64,000 nucleotides of DNA from Actinacidiphila sp. DG2A-62 (GCF_035825295.1 NZ_JAYMGI010000002.1:806001-870000); one strand, 5' to 3'. Positions 8,629 to 18,943 are shown, counted from the first letter of the stretch. A program made the numbers and translations. Notes: a model not told the origin generated them from the letters alone.

Positions 8629-9528
8629 TTAGGTGAGCTTGTCCTTGAGCTTGCCCATGGGGCCGGTCTCGGTGCCCAGCGCGGGAGAGGCCGGCGCGCC
8701 GCGGCTGCCGTCGTAGGTCGCGTACAGCTTGGGGTCCGGCGGAGGGGCGATGCCGGTGTCCCCCTGCGCCACGGGCTCGGCCACGTAGGTGATCGGATCG
8801 CCGTTGGGAGTGGGCGTACCGATCCATCCACCCTGATCGCCGGCCTGGCCGTCGGACAGGTGCCACACCGCGTGGGCGTCGCCAGTCTTCTCCTCGTCGA
8901 ACAGCGCGTTTGGGGCGACCGGGGTCGGCTCCAGCCCGTCGGCCTGGAGCTCCTCGATGGCTTTCAGCCACTGCAGCTGGTGCACGGTGTCGCGGGCGAG
9001 GTTGAATTGCAGCATGTCCCGTACTCCGGCGTCGTCGGTCATCTGGTACAGACGGGCCGTCTGCAGCCGGCCGTGGGCCTCGGCCGCGGCGTTGGCCTGG
9101 AAGTCGGCGAGCAGGTTTCCGCTGGCCACGACGAACTTGCCGCTCCACGGGTAGCCGTTCGCGTCGATGGGCATCGCACCGCCGCCGGAGACGATGGCGT
9201 GCTGCGGGTCCATCCCGCCCAGCACGGCGCCGACCACCGGATCGGCGGCGGCCGCCTTGGTGGTGGCGGTGGCCGGCGCGCCCTCCAGGAGCCGTGCGAC
9301 CATCGTGGCGAGCATCTCTACGTGACCGATCTCCTCGGTCGCAGTGTCCATGATCAGGTCCTTGTACTTGCCCGGTACTCGGCAGTTCCAGCCCTGGAAC
9401 AGGTACTGCAGGGCGACCGTCATCTCGCCGAAGGCCCCTCCGATGAGTTCCTGGAGCTTGTGGGCGTAGACCGGGTCGGGCTTGTCGGGCTTGGCTGCGT
9501 ACTGCAGCTGGGAGGTGTGACGGAACAT
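8629..9528 (-). CDS. Manganese (non-heme) catalase
   Basis: A 299-residue ferritin-like di-manganese catalase that breaks down H2O2 in the cytoplasm. The family opening MFRHTSQLQYAAKPDKPDP is followed by helices with metal ligands: GEMTVALQYLFQGWN, TATEEIGHVEML (ExxH) and later FQANAAAEAHGR and NLARDTVHQLQW. The long ordered C-terminal tail (DPKLYATYDGS...GKLKDKLT) is also typical. The ATG at 9528 is chosen because GAGGAG precedes it and the family consensus begins there; an upstream start at 9585 adds 19 unconserved residues. It is divergent from a BTAD regulator, with a shared 241-bp intergenic region. Confidence 0.92.
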   Translation of the reverse strand: MFRHTSQLQYAAKPDKPDPVYAHKLQELIGGAFGEMTVALQYLFQGWNCRVPGKYKDLIMDTATEEIGHVEMLATMVARLLEGAPATATTKAAAADPVVGAVLGGMDPQHAIVSGGGAMPIDANGYPWSGKFVVASGNLLADFQANAAAEAHGRLQTARLYQMTDDAGVRDMLQFNLARDTVHQLQWLKAIEELQADGLEPTPVAPNALFDEEKTGDAHAVWHLSDGQAGDQGGWIGTPTPNGDPITYVAEPVAQGDTGIAPPPDPKLYATYDGSRGAPASPALGTETGPMGKLKDKLT

Positions 9529-9769
9529 CGTGTACGGCTCCTCGACTCCCCCGCGCGGGGGGCTGGGATTGGCAGCCGCGGTCACCGGCGGGAACCGGGA
9601 CGCGGCCGGGCTTCACTGCCCAGGGGAGCGTGTCGCCGTCACGGGCCCGTCACCGGATGCGTGTGCAATTCATCCGCATATGTCCGCCGTCGGCCGGGCA
9701 CGCGACCGACGTAGGCCCCGGGCATGTGCGGGGATCCCGCCCTCGCCCCCCGACCGACAAGGAGGCGAT

Positions 9770-10537
9770 GTGCCCCCGCCCGCTCACTCCCCCGCCCCGG
9801 CCGCGAGCACGGGCTCCCACTGGGACCTGCACCTGCTGGGTTCCTTCGCCCTGACCCACGGCACGCGCGGCGTCGATGTCCCGCCGCTGCCACAGAAGCT
9901 GTTTGCCTTCCTGGCCGTGCACACCCGTCCCGTGCCGCGCATGGAGCTGGCGCACGCGCTGTGGCCCGACCACGAGGAATCGCGTGCCTCGGCGAACCTG
10001 CGCTGCGCCCTGTGGCGGCTGCCCGGCGGCCGCCGGCCCGGCCACGCGCTGGTGGACGAGCACCGCACGGGCCTGCAAATCGCCCCGCACGTGGCGATCG
10101 ACGCGCGGCTGCTTCAGCAGCAGGCCGCGGTGCTGGGCAGAGCTGCCGAGGCGGGAGCGACGGCGGCTCTGCCCAGCACCGGGACGCTGTGCCAGGATCT
10201 GCTGCCCGACTGGCACGACGACTGGCTGCTGGCGGCCCGCGAATGGCATCGGCAGCTGCGGCTGCGAGCCCTGGAGCAGTTGGCCGCGCACCAGTGCCGG
10301 GCCGGTCGGCTGGAGGAGGCCCTGGAGGCCGCGATGGCGGCGGTGGCCTGCGAGCCGTTGCGGGAGAGCGCGCACCGCGCGGTTGCGGCCGTCCACCTGG
10401 CCGAGGGAAATCCTTCCGAGGCGCTGCGGCACTACGACCGCTACCGCGAACGCCTCCGTGACGAGCTGGGCATAGCCCCCTCCCCCCGCTTCCGCGACCT
10501 GCTCGCTCCCTTGCTGGCCCGCCCCCTCGACCGGTGA
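9770..10537 (+). CDS. SARP/AfsR-type BTAD-domain regulator
   Basis: 255 residues. The N-terminal winged-helix OmpR-like DNA-binding domain (LHLLGSFALTHGTRGVDVPP to about residue 85) is followed by a bacterial transcriptional activation domain with TPR-like helices (ALEQLAAHQCRAGRLEEALE, ALRHYDRYRERLRDELGIAP). Length equals small SARPs such as RedD-type activators. The GTG at 9770 is preferred because AAGGAGG lies 4-5 bases upstream and the fold begins shortly after. It is divergent from the Mn-catalase, and no secondary-metabolite genes adjoin it, so its target may be the stress genes; that is inference. Confidence 0.85.
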   Translation: MPPPAHSPAPAASTGSHWDLHLLGSFALTHGTRGVDVPPLPQKLFAFLAVHTRPVPRMELAHALWPDHEESRASANLRCALWRLPGGRRPGHALVDEHRTGLQIAPHVAIDARLLQQQAAVLGRAAEAGATAALPSTGTLCQDLLPDWHDDWLLAAREWHRQLRLRALEQLAAHQCRAGRLEEALEAAMAAVACEPLRESAHRAVAAVHLAEGNPSEALRHYDRYRERLRDELGIAPSPRFRDLLAPLLARPLDR

Positions 10538-10621
10538 GACCCAAGCCCACTTCGTGGCGCCCGATGCCCGGGCGGCGGTGGGTCTGCCGCTGGGCAGGGA
10601 CACCATCCGAGGGACGGGTTC

Positions 10622-11005
10622 TCAGCCGCCGTGCGCACAGGTGGTGAGCACAAGCGTCGCGGTAAGGGCAGCGGTCAGCGCGAAGGCTGCCAGTACGGTG
10701 GCGGTGCAGCGGCGCAGCAGGCGGGTCCGCAGGATGTGGTACCGCTGTTCGTATTCCTGCCGCAGTTCGCCGGCACGGACAGCCGCGGCCCTCAGCTGGT
10801 GGCGGGAGATCTCCAGACGGGCCCGCGTGTAGTGGTGCACGACCTGCTCGCGCTGCGCAACCAGCAGCCAGGGCATGAGCTCGGCGAAGGCTTCGGCTTC
10901 CTCGCGGGCGAGGGAGCGTTCGCGTTCCGTGAGCAGATAGACCTCGATCCGGTTGATCTCCGCCGCGATGTCGGATCCGGCTCGGGGGATGTCCTGGTCC
11001 CTCAC
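10622..11005 (-). CDS. Tail-anchored small membrane protein coupled to ctaD, 127 aa
   Basis: The GTG start at 11005-11003 overlaps the ctaD stop by four bases (GTGA), a strong sign of translational coupling. The first ~95 residues are charged and helical ([60 protein letters not shown]) and probably coil. One C-terminal membrane helix ([20 protein letters not shown]) ends with TCAHGG outside or at the membrane. I do not recognise the family. An oxidase-assembly or stability role is inferred only from the coupling. Confidence 0.75.
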   Translation of the reverse strand: MRDQDIPRAGSDIAAEINRIEVYLLTERERSLAREEAEAFAELMPWLLVAQREQVVHHYTRARLEISRHQLRAAAVRAGELRQEYEQRYHILRTRLLRRCTATVLAAFALTAALTATLVLTTCAHGG

Positions 11006-12729
11006 GGATTGTCGCCTTCGGAGGGAGACGCCAGGCCCCTGCCGGGCTCGACGGCGTCGCGGCGCCCGCCCTGGAGTTCTTTCTCGGCGGTGGCGATGCC
11101 GGGATGGTGAAGGTCGAAGGCGGGGGATTCGGAACGGATGCGAGGCAAAGTCAGAAAGTTGTGCCGGGGCGGCGGACAGGACGTGGCCCATTCGAGGGAC
11201 CGGCCGTAGCCCCAAGGATCGTCCACCATGACCGGCTTGCCGTACTTGGCGGTCTTCCACACGTTGTACAGGAACGGCAGGGTGGACAGGCCGAGCAGGA
11301 ACGAGCCGATCGACGAGACGGTGTTCAAGGTGGTGAAGCCATCGGCCGCCAGGTAGTCGGCGTAGCGACGGGGCATGCCCTCGGCACCCAGCCAGTGCTG
11401 GATCAGGAACGTGGTGTGGAATCCGACGAACAGCGTCCAGAAGTGGATCTTCCCGAGCCGTTCGTCGAGAAGCCTGCCGGTCATCTTCGGCCACCAGAAG
11501 TGGAAGCCGCCGAACATCGCGAAGACGATCGTACCGAACAGCACGTAGTGGAAATGGGCGACGACGAAGTAGGAGTCGGTCACGTGCCAGTCCAGCGGCG
11601 GTGAGGCAAGGATGATCCCGGTCAGGCCGCCGAACAGGAACGTCACAAGGAAACCGACGGACCACAGCATCGGGGTCTCAAAACTAAGGGAACCGTTCCA
11701 CAAGGTGCCGATCCAGTTGAAGAACTTCACTCCCGTCGGGACGGCGATCAGGAACGTCATGAACGAGAAGAACGGCAGCAGGACCATACCGGTGGCGAAC
11801 ATGTGGTGCGCCCAGACCGTCACCGACAGACCGGCGATGGCCACGGTCGCGCCGACCAGGCCGACGTATCCGAAGATCGGTTTGCGGGCGAACACCGGGA
11901 AAATCTCGGTGACCACCCCGAAGAACGGCAGCGCCAGGATGTAGACCTCGGGATGGCCGAAGAACCAGAACAGGTGCTGCCACATGATCGCGCCGCCGTT
12001 GGCGGCGTCGAAGACGTGGGCGCCGAACTTGCGGTCTGCCTCCAGGCACAGCAGCGCCGCCGCCAGAACCGGGAAGGCGAGCAGGACCAGCACCGAAGTG
12101 AGCAGCACATTCCAGGTGAAAATCGGCATGCGGAACATCGTCATGCCCGGGGCCCGCATGCACACGATGGTGGCGACGAAATTCACCGCGCCCAAGATCG
12201 TGCCGAACCCGGCGAGCCCCAGGCCCATGATCCACATGTCGGCGCCCACAGTGGGGCTATGCGCCTTGTCGCTGAGCGGGGCATAGGCGGTCCAGCCGAA
12301 GTCCGCACTTCCGTTGGACGTGAGGAAACCGGCCACCGTGATCAGCCCGCCGAACAGGAACAGCCAGTAGGAGAACATGTTCAGACGAGGGAAGGCGACA
12401 TCCGGCGCCCCGATCTGCAGCGGCATGACGGCGTTTGCGAACCCGGCGAAAGTGGGAGTGGCGAACAGCAGCAGCATGACCGTGCCGTGCATGGTGAACA
12501 TCTGGTTGTACTGCTCGTTCGACAGGAACTGCATCCCTGGCCGTGCCAGTTCCGCGCGCATCACCATCGCCAGCGCTCCGGCGAACAGGAAGAAGCAGAA
12601 CGACGTGATCAAATAAAGGTGCCCGATCTTCTTATGGTCGGTGGTACTGAGCCAGGTGACCAGAATGCGGCCACGCCGGCCCGAGACGGGGCGCTGCGCC
12701 GACGCCTCGGAGGGTGCTGTCACAACCAT
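11002..12729 (-). CDS. ctaD: Cytochrome c oxidase subunit I
   Basis: A 575-residue heme-copper oxidase subunit I, the catalytic membrane subunit that reduces O2 with cytochrome c electrons. The heme and copper regions are intact: [34 protein letters not shown] (His-Tyr region), [13 protein letters not shown] and [11 protein letters not shown], among about twelve membrane helices. The N-terminal [14 protein letters not shown] is a family hallmark. The ATG at 12729 is the most plausible start; the open frame runs on to 13317 but that sequence is not family-like. No ctaC, ctaE or qcr genes are nearby, so this looks like an extra orphan copy that borrows the other subunits. Confidence 0.95.
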   Translation of the reverse strand: MVVTAPSEASAQRPVSGRRGRILVTWLSTTDHKKIGHLYLITSFCFFLFAGALAMVMRAELARPGMQFLSNEQYNQMFTMHGTVMLLLFATPTFAGFANAVMPLQIGAPDVAFPRLNMFSYWLFLFGGLITVAGFLTSNGSADFGWTAYAPLSDKAHSPTVGADMWIMGLGLAGFGTILGAVNFVATIVCMRAPGMTMFRMPIFTWNVLLTSVLVLLAFPVLAAALLCLEADRKFGAHVFDAANGGAIMWQHLFWFFGHPEVYILALPFFGVVTEIFPVFARKPIFGYVGLVGATVAIAGLSVTVWAHHMFATGMVLLPFFSFMTFLIAVPTGVKFFNWIGTLWNGSLSFETPMLWSVGFLVTFLFGGLTGIILASPPLDWHVTDSYFVVAHFHYVLFGTIVFAMFGGFHFWWPKMTGRLLDERLGKIHFWTLFVGFHTTFLIQHWLGAEGMPRRYADYLAADGFTTLNTVSSIGSFLLGLSTLPFLYNVWKTAKYGKPVMVDDPWGYGRSLEWATSCPPPRHNFLTLPRIRSESPAFDLHHPGIATAEKELQGGRRDAVEPGRGLASPSEGDNP

Positions 12730-14109
12730 GGGTTCCGCCCCGTCCTGATCCGAACCGCTCGGCGGCAGCCATCTCGGCCACCGGCCGCGCACATGTGGCA
12801 CCGCGTGCGTCATCGACGGCGCCCACGGCAGCGACCGCTCCCGACACCCCACATACCTACGCACGGCAGCGATCAGGTCACTCATAGTAGTCACAGTTGG
12901 TTCGCTCGACACGCAGGCAGGGCAGCGACACGCGGGCGCCCGCCGTCCTGCGAGCCAATACCGACACCCTCGCCGCCGACGCCGGCGACCACATCTGGCC
13001 GGGTGGGAGGGTTGGCGCCCGGCAACGTCCGAGCGTCCCCGGAAGCGCGAGCGCCCGCAGGTCCTCCGGCGAGTGCCCCACGATCTTTGCGGCGCACTCG
13101 GCGCAGCGGGACGGGGCACGCGCTTGCCGTCCCCGGAAAGCCCGGTCACGTCGAACAGGACCCCGTCGCCCGGCTCGATGTCGCCGTCCCGGCTGCGCTC
13201 CGGGCGCCGTTGACGTTCTGCCGGTCGCCGGTGATCGGCCGGACTGGGACGAGCTGACCCGCCGAGCGCCAGGGCTCCACACGCTCGTATGCCGAGCGCC
13301 CGACGATCCGGTCGCACACCTCGGCGCGCCGCCTGGGGCGCGGCTCGTCAACCGCGTTGGCCCAGTGGGTGCCGCCGCAGTGCAGATGCCTTCCGGACTG
13401 TGACCGCGCAGGGCGTTTCGGGCACGGGCACGACGTAGCGAATCGTCTCGTCGCACCCGGCGTCGTCCGCCGCCAGGTCCCCGCCCGCCGCGGTGTCGAC
13501 CGCCGTTGGCTCCTGGGCCGGGTCCGCCGGCCGGGGCGGCTGATTTGCCGCTCCCAACCGCACGGCCACGCGTGGTTGCATTAGAGCTCGGGGTAGCATC
13601 TCTGCCGGGCCGCCGCTTGGGGAACTCCTCCCTCGTCAACGGCCTGACGCCCAGCTCCGCGAACGCGCTGCGGTTTCAGCCGGACGCCGGTCCGCGACGA
13701 ATTCCCAGTCGGCACCCTGCGCGGCGGGGTCGACGGACTCCGTCCAGTGCAGCGCGGACGACGTCCACGACGTGCGCGGGTCCGAGCACACTTGTACCGC
13801 ATCCGCCCGCCGCATCCACCACGCACCTGCAACCGCCCCGGGTTGCTGTGCCGCGACGCGATGAACACCGCCACCGGCCCCTCGTCAGATGCCGGGACGT
13901 TCTCGGCGGCCGCGGCCACCCGGGAACCGGAGGGGCCGGCAGAGTGGGGGTCGGACGCGGCGGCCGGACGTACCGCCGCCCACGCCGCCTCCTTCGCCGC
14001 GCGCGCCTTGACCAGCTGCCGCTTCCCGCCCGCCTCGGAGACACCCGCGCCCGCCTTCCGCTCCCCCTGCGGTTCGGCGCTCGCAAGCTTCTGTCCCAGC
14101 CGGGACGCA
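12730..14109. other. 1.4-kb stretch without a convincing gene
   Basis: All frames are mosaics of short protein-like pieces with no recognisable family. Examples are [20 protein letters not shown] in the plus frame near 13205-13270 and [20 protein letters not shown] in the minus frame near 13045-13105. Together with the truncated SDR that follows, the stretch looks like a graveyard of decayed genes. No RNA gene, IS end or long repeat was recognised. Confidence 0.5.
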
Positions 14110-14547
14110 CCGTCGAGGGACTTGCGGGGCACCTCGTGCAACAGCTTGCCCGTGCTGGTGGCCGAGCTGGCGCCCGGCATGGCCGAGCGGGGAGCCGGCG
14201 TCATCGTGAACATCGGTTCGTGGATGGCCCGCGTGGGCGTCCCCTACAAGGCCCTGTGCCCGGCGACCAAGGCAGCCGTGGAACAGCTGACCCGGGCCTG
14301 GGCGGCGGAGTACGGGCCTCGCGGCGTCCGTGTGAACACCGTCGCGCCGGGAGCGACGGCCACCCGCGGCACGTCGGCCGACGCCGACCGGATGGCGGAG
14401 CTGACGAAGGGGACCCCCGCGGGGGCTCCGGTACGGCCCGTCGACATCGCCTACGCGGTCCGCTTCCTCGCCTCCGACCAGGCCGCGCTCGTCCACGGCG
14501 CGACGCTCGACGTCGACGGCGGGATCGCCGCCACCCGGCTGCGCTGA
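14110..14547 (+). pseudogene. Truncated short-chain dehydrogenase (C-terminal half)
   Basis: From about 14140 the plus frame reads the second half of an SDR: LVAELAPGMAERGAGVIVNI, SSM-like strand, PATKAAVEQLTRAWAAEYGP, RGVRVNTVAPGATAT and DQAALVHGATLDVDGG. The Rossmann GxxxGxG half and the NAG motif are missing, and upstream sequence is unrelated. The catalytic Tyr before PATKAA is Cys (KALCPATK). It is a remnant and should be non-functional. Confidence 0.75.
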
Positions 14548-14572
14548 CCGCCGGCGGCTCCGCGCCGTCGCC

Positions 14573-15637
14573 TCACCGCGACAGCCGGCGGGAGCCGTCC
14601 GCGGTGAAGACGTGGCGGCGCGCCGCGGTGATGTCGACGCCGACCTCCTGGCCGGGGGCGACGTTCAGGAAGCCGGGGGCGCGGGCGAGCAGGTCGGTGC
14701 CCGCGACGGTCACCGCGACGTCGGTGGCGTGGCCGAGCGGCTGGGTGAGTTTGACCGTGGCGCGGATGTCGCCGTCGCGCGGCTCCTCGTGCACGGCCAG
14801 TTCGTCCGGGCGCAGCCCCAGCCGCACCTTCTTCTCCGTGATGCCCTCGCCGGGGACGGCGATGCCGGTGCCGGGCACGACCAGCCGGTCGCCGTCGGCC
14901 TCGGCGTCGAAGAGGTTGATGGATGGCTTGCCGACGAAGACCGCCACGAACTCGGTGGCCGGGCTGTCGTAGATCTCCTGGGGCGTGCCGTACTGCTCCA
15001 GCCGGCCGCGGCTCATCACGGCGATCTTGTCGGAGAGGGTCAGCGCCTCCTCTTGGTCGTGGGTGACGTAGACGCTGGTGGCGCCCAGCTCCTGGTGGAG
15101 CTGCTTGAGCTCGGTGCGGGTGCGGTCGCGCAGCAGCGCGTCGAGGTTGGACAGCGGCTCGTCGAAGAGGAACACCGCCGGGCGGCGGGCGATGGCCCGG
15201 CCGAGCGCGACGCGCTGGCGCTGCCCGCCGGACAGGTCCCTGGGCTTGCGGTCCAGGAACGGTTCGAGCGACAGCCGCGCCGCCGCGTCCCGCACCCGCT
15301 GGTCGATGTCCTGCCGCGGGGTCTTGCGCATCCGCAGGCCGAACGCCATGTTCTCGTAGACCGTCATGTGCGGGTAGAGGGCGTAGTCCTGGAAGACGAA
15401 CGCCAGGTCCCGCTTGTCCGGCGGGAGTTCGTCGACCCGGCCGCCGTCGATGGTGATGGTGCCGCCGGAGACGTCCTCCAGTCCGGCGATCATGTTCAGT
15501 GTGGTGGACTTGCCGCAGCCCGACGGCCCGAGCAGCGTCACGAAGTGGCCCTGCTCGACGGTGTAGGAGATCTCCTCCACCGCGGAGGTCTTGCCGTCGT
15601 AGGACTTGTGGACCCGGTCCAGGACGATCTCGCCCAT
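14573..15637 (-). CDS. Sugar ABC transporter ATP-binding protein (MsmK/UgpC type)
   Basis: A 354-residue ATPase that powers the adjacent importer. Walker A GPSGCGKST (about residues 38-46), Q-loop FQDYALYPHM, signature LSGGQRQR, Walker B FLFDEPLSNLD and the H-loop VYVTHDQEEA are intact, followed by the OB-like regulatory domain of CUT1 ATPases (LGLRPDELAVHEE). Its ATG shares one base with the permease stop (TGATG). A dedicated ATPase is notable because many Streptomyces sugar importers rely on a shared MsiK. Confidence 0.93.
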   Translation of the reverse strand: MGEIVLDRVHKSYDGKTSAVEEISYTVEQGHFVTLLGPSGCGKSTTLNMIAGLEDVSGGTITIDGGRVDELPPDKRDLAFVFQDYALYPHMTVYENMAFGLRMRKTPRQDIDQRVRDAAARLSLEPFLDRKPRDLSGGQRQRVALGRAIARRPAVFLFDEPLSNLDALLRDRTRTELKQLHQELGATSVYVTHDQEEALTLSDKIAVMSRGRLEQYGTPQEIYDSPATEFVAVFVGKPSINLFDAEADGDRLVVPGTGIAVPGEGITEKKVRLGLRPDELAVHEEPRDGDIRATVKLTQPLGHATDVAVTVAGTDLLARAPGFLNVAPGQEVGVDITAARRHVFTADGSRRLSR

Positions 15638-16572
15638 CAGCCCTTCACTGCTCCTTCGGTAAGGCCGCGCACGATCCAGCGTTGTGCGGCGAGGGCCAGC
15701 AGCATGACCGGCAGCGTGGTGATCACGCCGGCGGTGGCCGCCGAGGTGTAGTCGTTGGCGAACAGCCCCTGGAACGACGCGGTCCTGACCGGCAGCGTCG
15801 TGGCGTTGCTCGCGGTGAGGATCTTCGCCAGGAAGAAGTCGCTCCAGGCGGTGATGAAGGCGAAGACGCCGGTGGCCGCCAGGCCCGGCGCGGCGAGCGG
15901 CGCCGCGATCCGCCACAGGATCTGCCACCTGCCGCAGCCGTCGATCCGCGCGGCCTTCTCCAGGCTCAGCGGGATGTCCTCGAAGAAGCCCACCATCATC
16001 CAGACCACCAGCGGCAGGATGAACGCGGTGTAGGTGATGATCAGCGCGGCCGGGGTGTCGAAGAGGCCGAGCGTGCGGATGACGATGAACAGCGGCACCG
16101 CGAGCACGATCACCGGGATCGCCTGGGTGGACATCATCGCCAGCAGCAGGACCTGCTTGCCGCGGAACCGCAGCCGGGCCAGTCCGTAGGCGGCGATCGA
16201 GCCGAGCGCCAGGCAGATCAGCGTGGTGAGCAGGCCCACCATGGCGGAGGTGAGCATCGGCTTCAGGAAGCTGCTCTGGCCGAGCAGCCGCCGGTACGAG
16301 GACAGGGTGAGGTCGCCCGGGTCGAGCCGCGGGTTCTCCCGCTGGAGGTCGTGCGCCGGGAAGACGCTGTAGACGACCATCCACACGAACGGCGCGATGA
16401 AGTACAGCAGGGCCACGACGAGCAGGAAGCGGTGCAGCACCGTGACGGCCCGCTTCCTGCCCCTGCGGGACAGTCCGCGGCGGCGCGGCGAGGGGGCCGG
16501 GGGCGCCTGCGTCGCCGGGCCGCCGGCGGGCTGGCCGCCGCCCGGTGCGGTGGCGGTGCGGAAGGTGGTCAC
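15637..16572 (-). CDS. Sugar ABC transporter permease (MalG/CUT1 type)
   Basis: A 311-residue inner-membrane permease with six predicted helices after an Ala/Pro/Arg-rich leader. The ATPase-contact EAA loop is present (SLEKAARIDGCGRWQILWRI, E-A-A-x3-G). The GTG start at 16572 overlaps the preceding permease stop by four bases (GTGA), and its stop overlaps the ATPase start, so the three genes are translated as a unit. The likely substrate is a mono- or oligosaccharide, judged only from the CUT1 family. Confidence 0.92.
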   Translation of the reverse strand: MTTFRTATAPGGGQPAGGPATQAPPAPSPRRRGLSRRGRKRAVTVLHRFLLVVALLYFIAPFVWMVVYSVFPAHDLQRENPRLDPGDLTLSSYRRLLGQSSFLKPMLTSAMVGLLTTLICLALGSIAAYGLARLRFRGKQVLLLAMMSTQAIPVIVLAVPLFIVIRTLGLFDTPAALIITYTAFILPLVVWMMVGFFEDIPLSLEKAARIDGCGRWQILWRIAAPLAAPGLAATGVFAFITAWSDFFLAKILTASNATTLPVRTASFQGLFANDYTSAATAGVITTLPVMLLALAAQRWIVRGLTEGAVKG

Positions 16573-17594
16573 GCGGTCCTCCTCCTCGGGCCCAGGCCGC
16601 CCGGGCCGCGGCGGCCGATGCCGCGGGCCACGAACCACGACGGCGCGCGGAACAGCAGCATCCAGAAGACGGCGATGAGCAGCACCAGCGCCATGATGCT
16701 GATGGCGATGGCCGCGCCGTAGCCGCGGTCGAGGTTGCTGAACGTCGTCAGGTAGGCGAAGAAGTTGACGGTGGTGGTGCCGCCGGCGGGACCGCCGGAG
16801 CCGCCGGTGAGCACGTAGATGGTGTCGAACACCTTCAGCGACCACATGCTCTGCACGATGAGGGCGAACAGGATCGTGGTGCGGATGCTGGGCAGGGTGA
16901 TGAAGGCGAACCGGCGGATCGCGCCGGCGCCGTCGATGCTGGCCGCGCGGTAGAGGTTGGCCGGCACGCTCTGGAGCGCGGCGATGAACAGCAGGGTGAG
17001 GAACGGCAGCAGCTTCCACATCTCGGCGAAGATCAGCACGTTCATCGCCGAGGTGGGCGAGGACAGCCACTGCTTGTTGCCGTCGATGATGCCGAGGCCC
17101 CGCAGCACGGTGTTGGCGATGCCGGTGTCGCCGTCGAAGATGAGGTGCCACATGATCCCGTTGACCACCGGCGGCACCGCCCACGGGACGAGCAGCAGCA
17201 CGCGTGCCAGGGCGCGGAAGCGGAACTGCTGGGTGAGCAGCACCGCGAGCCCGATGGCGAGCGCGACCCCGGCCAGCACGGTGATGACCGAAAAGTACAC
17301 CGTGCGGTTGAGGGCCTCGCGGTAGGCGGGGTCGGTGAACAGCTGGTGGTAGTTGTCCGTGCCGGTGTACGGGTGCACGGGGCTGATCTTGTCGTTCCAC
17401 TGGTGCAGCGACAGCCAGCCGGCGTAGCCGATGGGGTAGGCGAACAGGGCGAGGACGACCAGCACGGCGGGCGCCATCAGCAGCAGGTTGAACCGCCTGT
17501 CGCCGCGTTCGGCGCGCCCGCGCCGGAGGCGCCCGCCGCCGGGGGCGGTCGGGGCGTGCGGGCGGCTGGGTGTGGTCAGCGTGGTTGCCGGCAT
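16569..17594 (-). CDS. Sugar ABC transporter permease (MalF/CUT1 type)
   Basis: A 341-residue inner-membrane permease. After a Pro/Arg/Gly-rich N-terminal leader, hydrophobic helices begin at LLLMAPAVLVVLALFAYPIG. The EAA-type loop is NLYRAASIDGAGAIRRFAFI, and VPWAVPPVVNGIMW is typical of MalF-like subunits. It starts 8 bases after the binding-protein stop and overlaps the next permease by 4 bases. Confidence 0.92.
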   Translation of the reverse strand: MPATTLTTPSRPHAPTAPGGGRLRRGRAERGDRRFNLLLMAPAVLVVLALFAYPIGYAGWLSLHQWNDKISPVHPYTGTDNYHQLFTDPAYREALNRTVYFSVITVLAGVALAIGLAVLLTQQFRFRALARVLLLVPWAVPPVVNGIMWHLIFDGDTGIANTVLRGLGIIDGNKQWLSSPTSAMNVLIFAEMWKLLPFLTLLFIAALQSVPANLYRAASIDGAGAIRRFAFITLPSIRTTILFALIVQSMWSLKVFDTIYVLTGGSGGPAGGTTTVNFFAYLTTFSNLDRGYGAAIAISIMALVLLIAVFWMLLFRAPSWFVARGIGRRGPGGLGPRRRTA

Positions 17595-17602
17595 GAGGTG
17601 AC

Positions 17603-18943
17603 CTACTTGTACTTGGCGATGATCGCCGACGCCTGGTCGGCCGCCGTGTCGAGGGCCTTCTTGGGGGTGGTCCTGCCGAGCATCGCCGTGGTGATGCCGG
17701 TCGACAGCTGCTGCACGACGTCGCTGTACCAGGGCGCGCCGAAGCGCTTGATCGGGTAGCGCGACTCCTGGAGGTAGGTGCTGACGATGGGCAGGTGCGA
17801 GGTGACGGTCTTCTCCTGGAGCAGCGAGGTGGTGACGGGGAACCAGCCCTCCTTCTGCACCATCTCGCGCTGCACGGGCGCGGTCGTGACGTACTGCAGC
17901 CACTTCAGCGCCGCGGCCTTGTTCTGGGAGAAGGCGTTGATGGCGAAGCCCTCGGAGCCGTCGATGGACGCCGACTTCACCGTGATGCCGGGCAGGATCC
18001 CGTTGCCGACGGCGGACGCGCCGAGCGCGCCCTGGGCGACGGCCACGGGGTACTGGGCCGGCCAGTTGAAGACGATCGCGGCCTTGCCGTTGGCGAAAAG
18101 GGTGTTCAGGTCGCTGGAGTTGGTGATCTGCAGGCTGGAGGGGCTCATCACCTTGTCGGTGCGCAGCAGCCTGACCAGCCGGTCGAGGGCGTCGACGCCC
18201 TTGTCGCTGTTGAACGCCGGCTTGTTGTCGGCGTCGTACATGGTGCCGCCGTTGAGCAGGAGGACGCGCAGGAAGTTCTGGTAGGCGCCGTCGGTGTTGC
18301 CCATGTCGGCCGCGTAGCCGTAGACGCCGCCGCCGGTCAGCTCCTTGGCCGCCGAGACGAAGTCGTCCCAGGTGGCGGGGGCGGTGTCGGGGGCGAGTCC
18401 GGCCTTGTCGAAGAGGTTCTTGTTCCAGAACATGGTCTGGGCGCTGGCGAACTTCGGCAGGCCGTAGACGGTGCCGCCGTAGGACACGGCGTCCAGCGCG
18501 GCCGGCAGGACGCCCTGGGGGACGGCGGAGCGGTCCAGCGGCTGCAGCCAGCCGGCCCGGCCGAACTCGGCGGACCAGGCGGCCCAGGTCATCACCACGT
18601 CGTAGGAGGAGTCCTGCGCGGAGAAGAGGGTGGCCAGCCGGTCGTGCAGGTCGTTGAAGTTGGCCTGCTCGTACTTCTCGACCTTGATCCCGGTGTCCTT
18701 CTCGAACTGCGCGACGACGCCCGACTGGAAGATCTTGTTGGTGTTGTCGTCGAGGATGCGGATGCTGCCGCCGGCGGAGGAGGCGGGGGCCAGCGGGCTC
18801 GCGGACGTGCCGGCCGTGCCGGTGCTGCCGCCGGAGCACGCCGTGAGTCCGGCGGCGGCGATCAGGCCACCGCCGAGGGCGAGCGCCGAGCGGCGGCTCG
18901 GCAGCGAGTGCGAGGACTGCGTGTGCTGCGAGTGATGGGCCAT
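17603..18943 (-). CDS. Sugar-binding lipoprotein of the ABC importer
   Basis: A 446-residue extracellular solute-binding protein of the family-1 (CUT1) type. The N terminus holds a twin-arginine-like RRSALALGGG stretch and a lipobox LTAC at about residues 33-36, predicting lipid attachment to the membrane. The mature part shows family features (FEKDTGIKVEKYEQANFNDL, DVVMTWAAWSAEF, GYAADMGNTDG). It is followed directly by the permease genes. The sugar cannot be told from sequence. Confidence 0.92.
   Translation of the reverse strand: MAHHSQHTQSSHSLPSRRSALALGGGLIAAAGLTACSGGSTGTAGTSASPLAPASSAGGSIRILDDNTNKIFQSGVVAQFEKDTGIKVEKYEQANFNDLHDRLATLFSAQDSSYDVVMTWAAWSAEFGRAGWLQPLDRSAVPQGVLPAALDAVSYGGTVYGLPKFASAQTMFWNKNLFDKAGLAPDTAPATWDDFVSAAKELTGGGVYGYAADMGNTDGAYQNFLRVLLLNGGTMYDADNKPAFNSDKGVDALDRLVRLLRTDKVMSPSSLQITNSSDLNTLFANGKAAIVFNWPAQYPVAVAQGALGASAVGNGILPGITVKSASIDGSEGFAINAFSQNKAAALKWLQYVTTAPVQREMVQKEGWFPVTTSLLQEKTVTSHLPIVSTYLQESRYPIKRFGAPWYSDVVQQLSTGITTAMLGRTTPKKALDTAADQASAIIAKYK

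Noticed and set aside
12878-13639. A 253-codon minus-strand gene upstream of ctaD
   Set aside because: Arg/Gly/Ser-rich translation, no family similarity, competing open frames on both strands.
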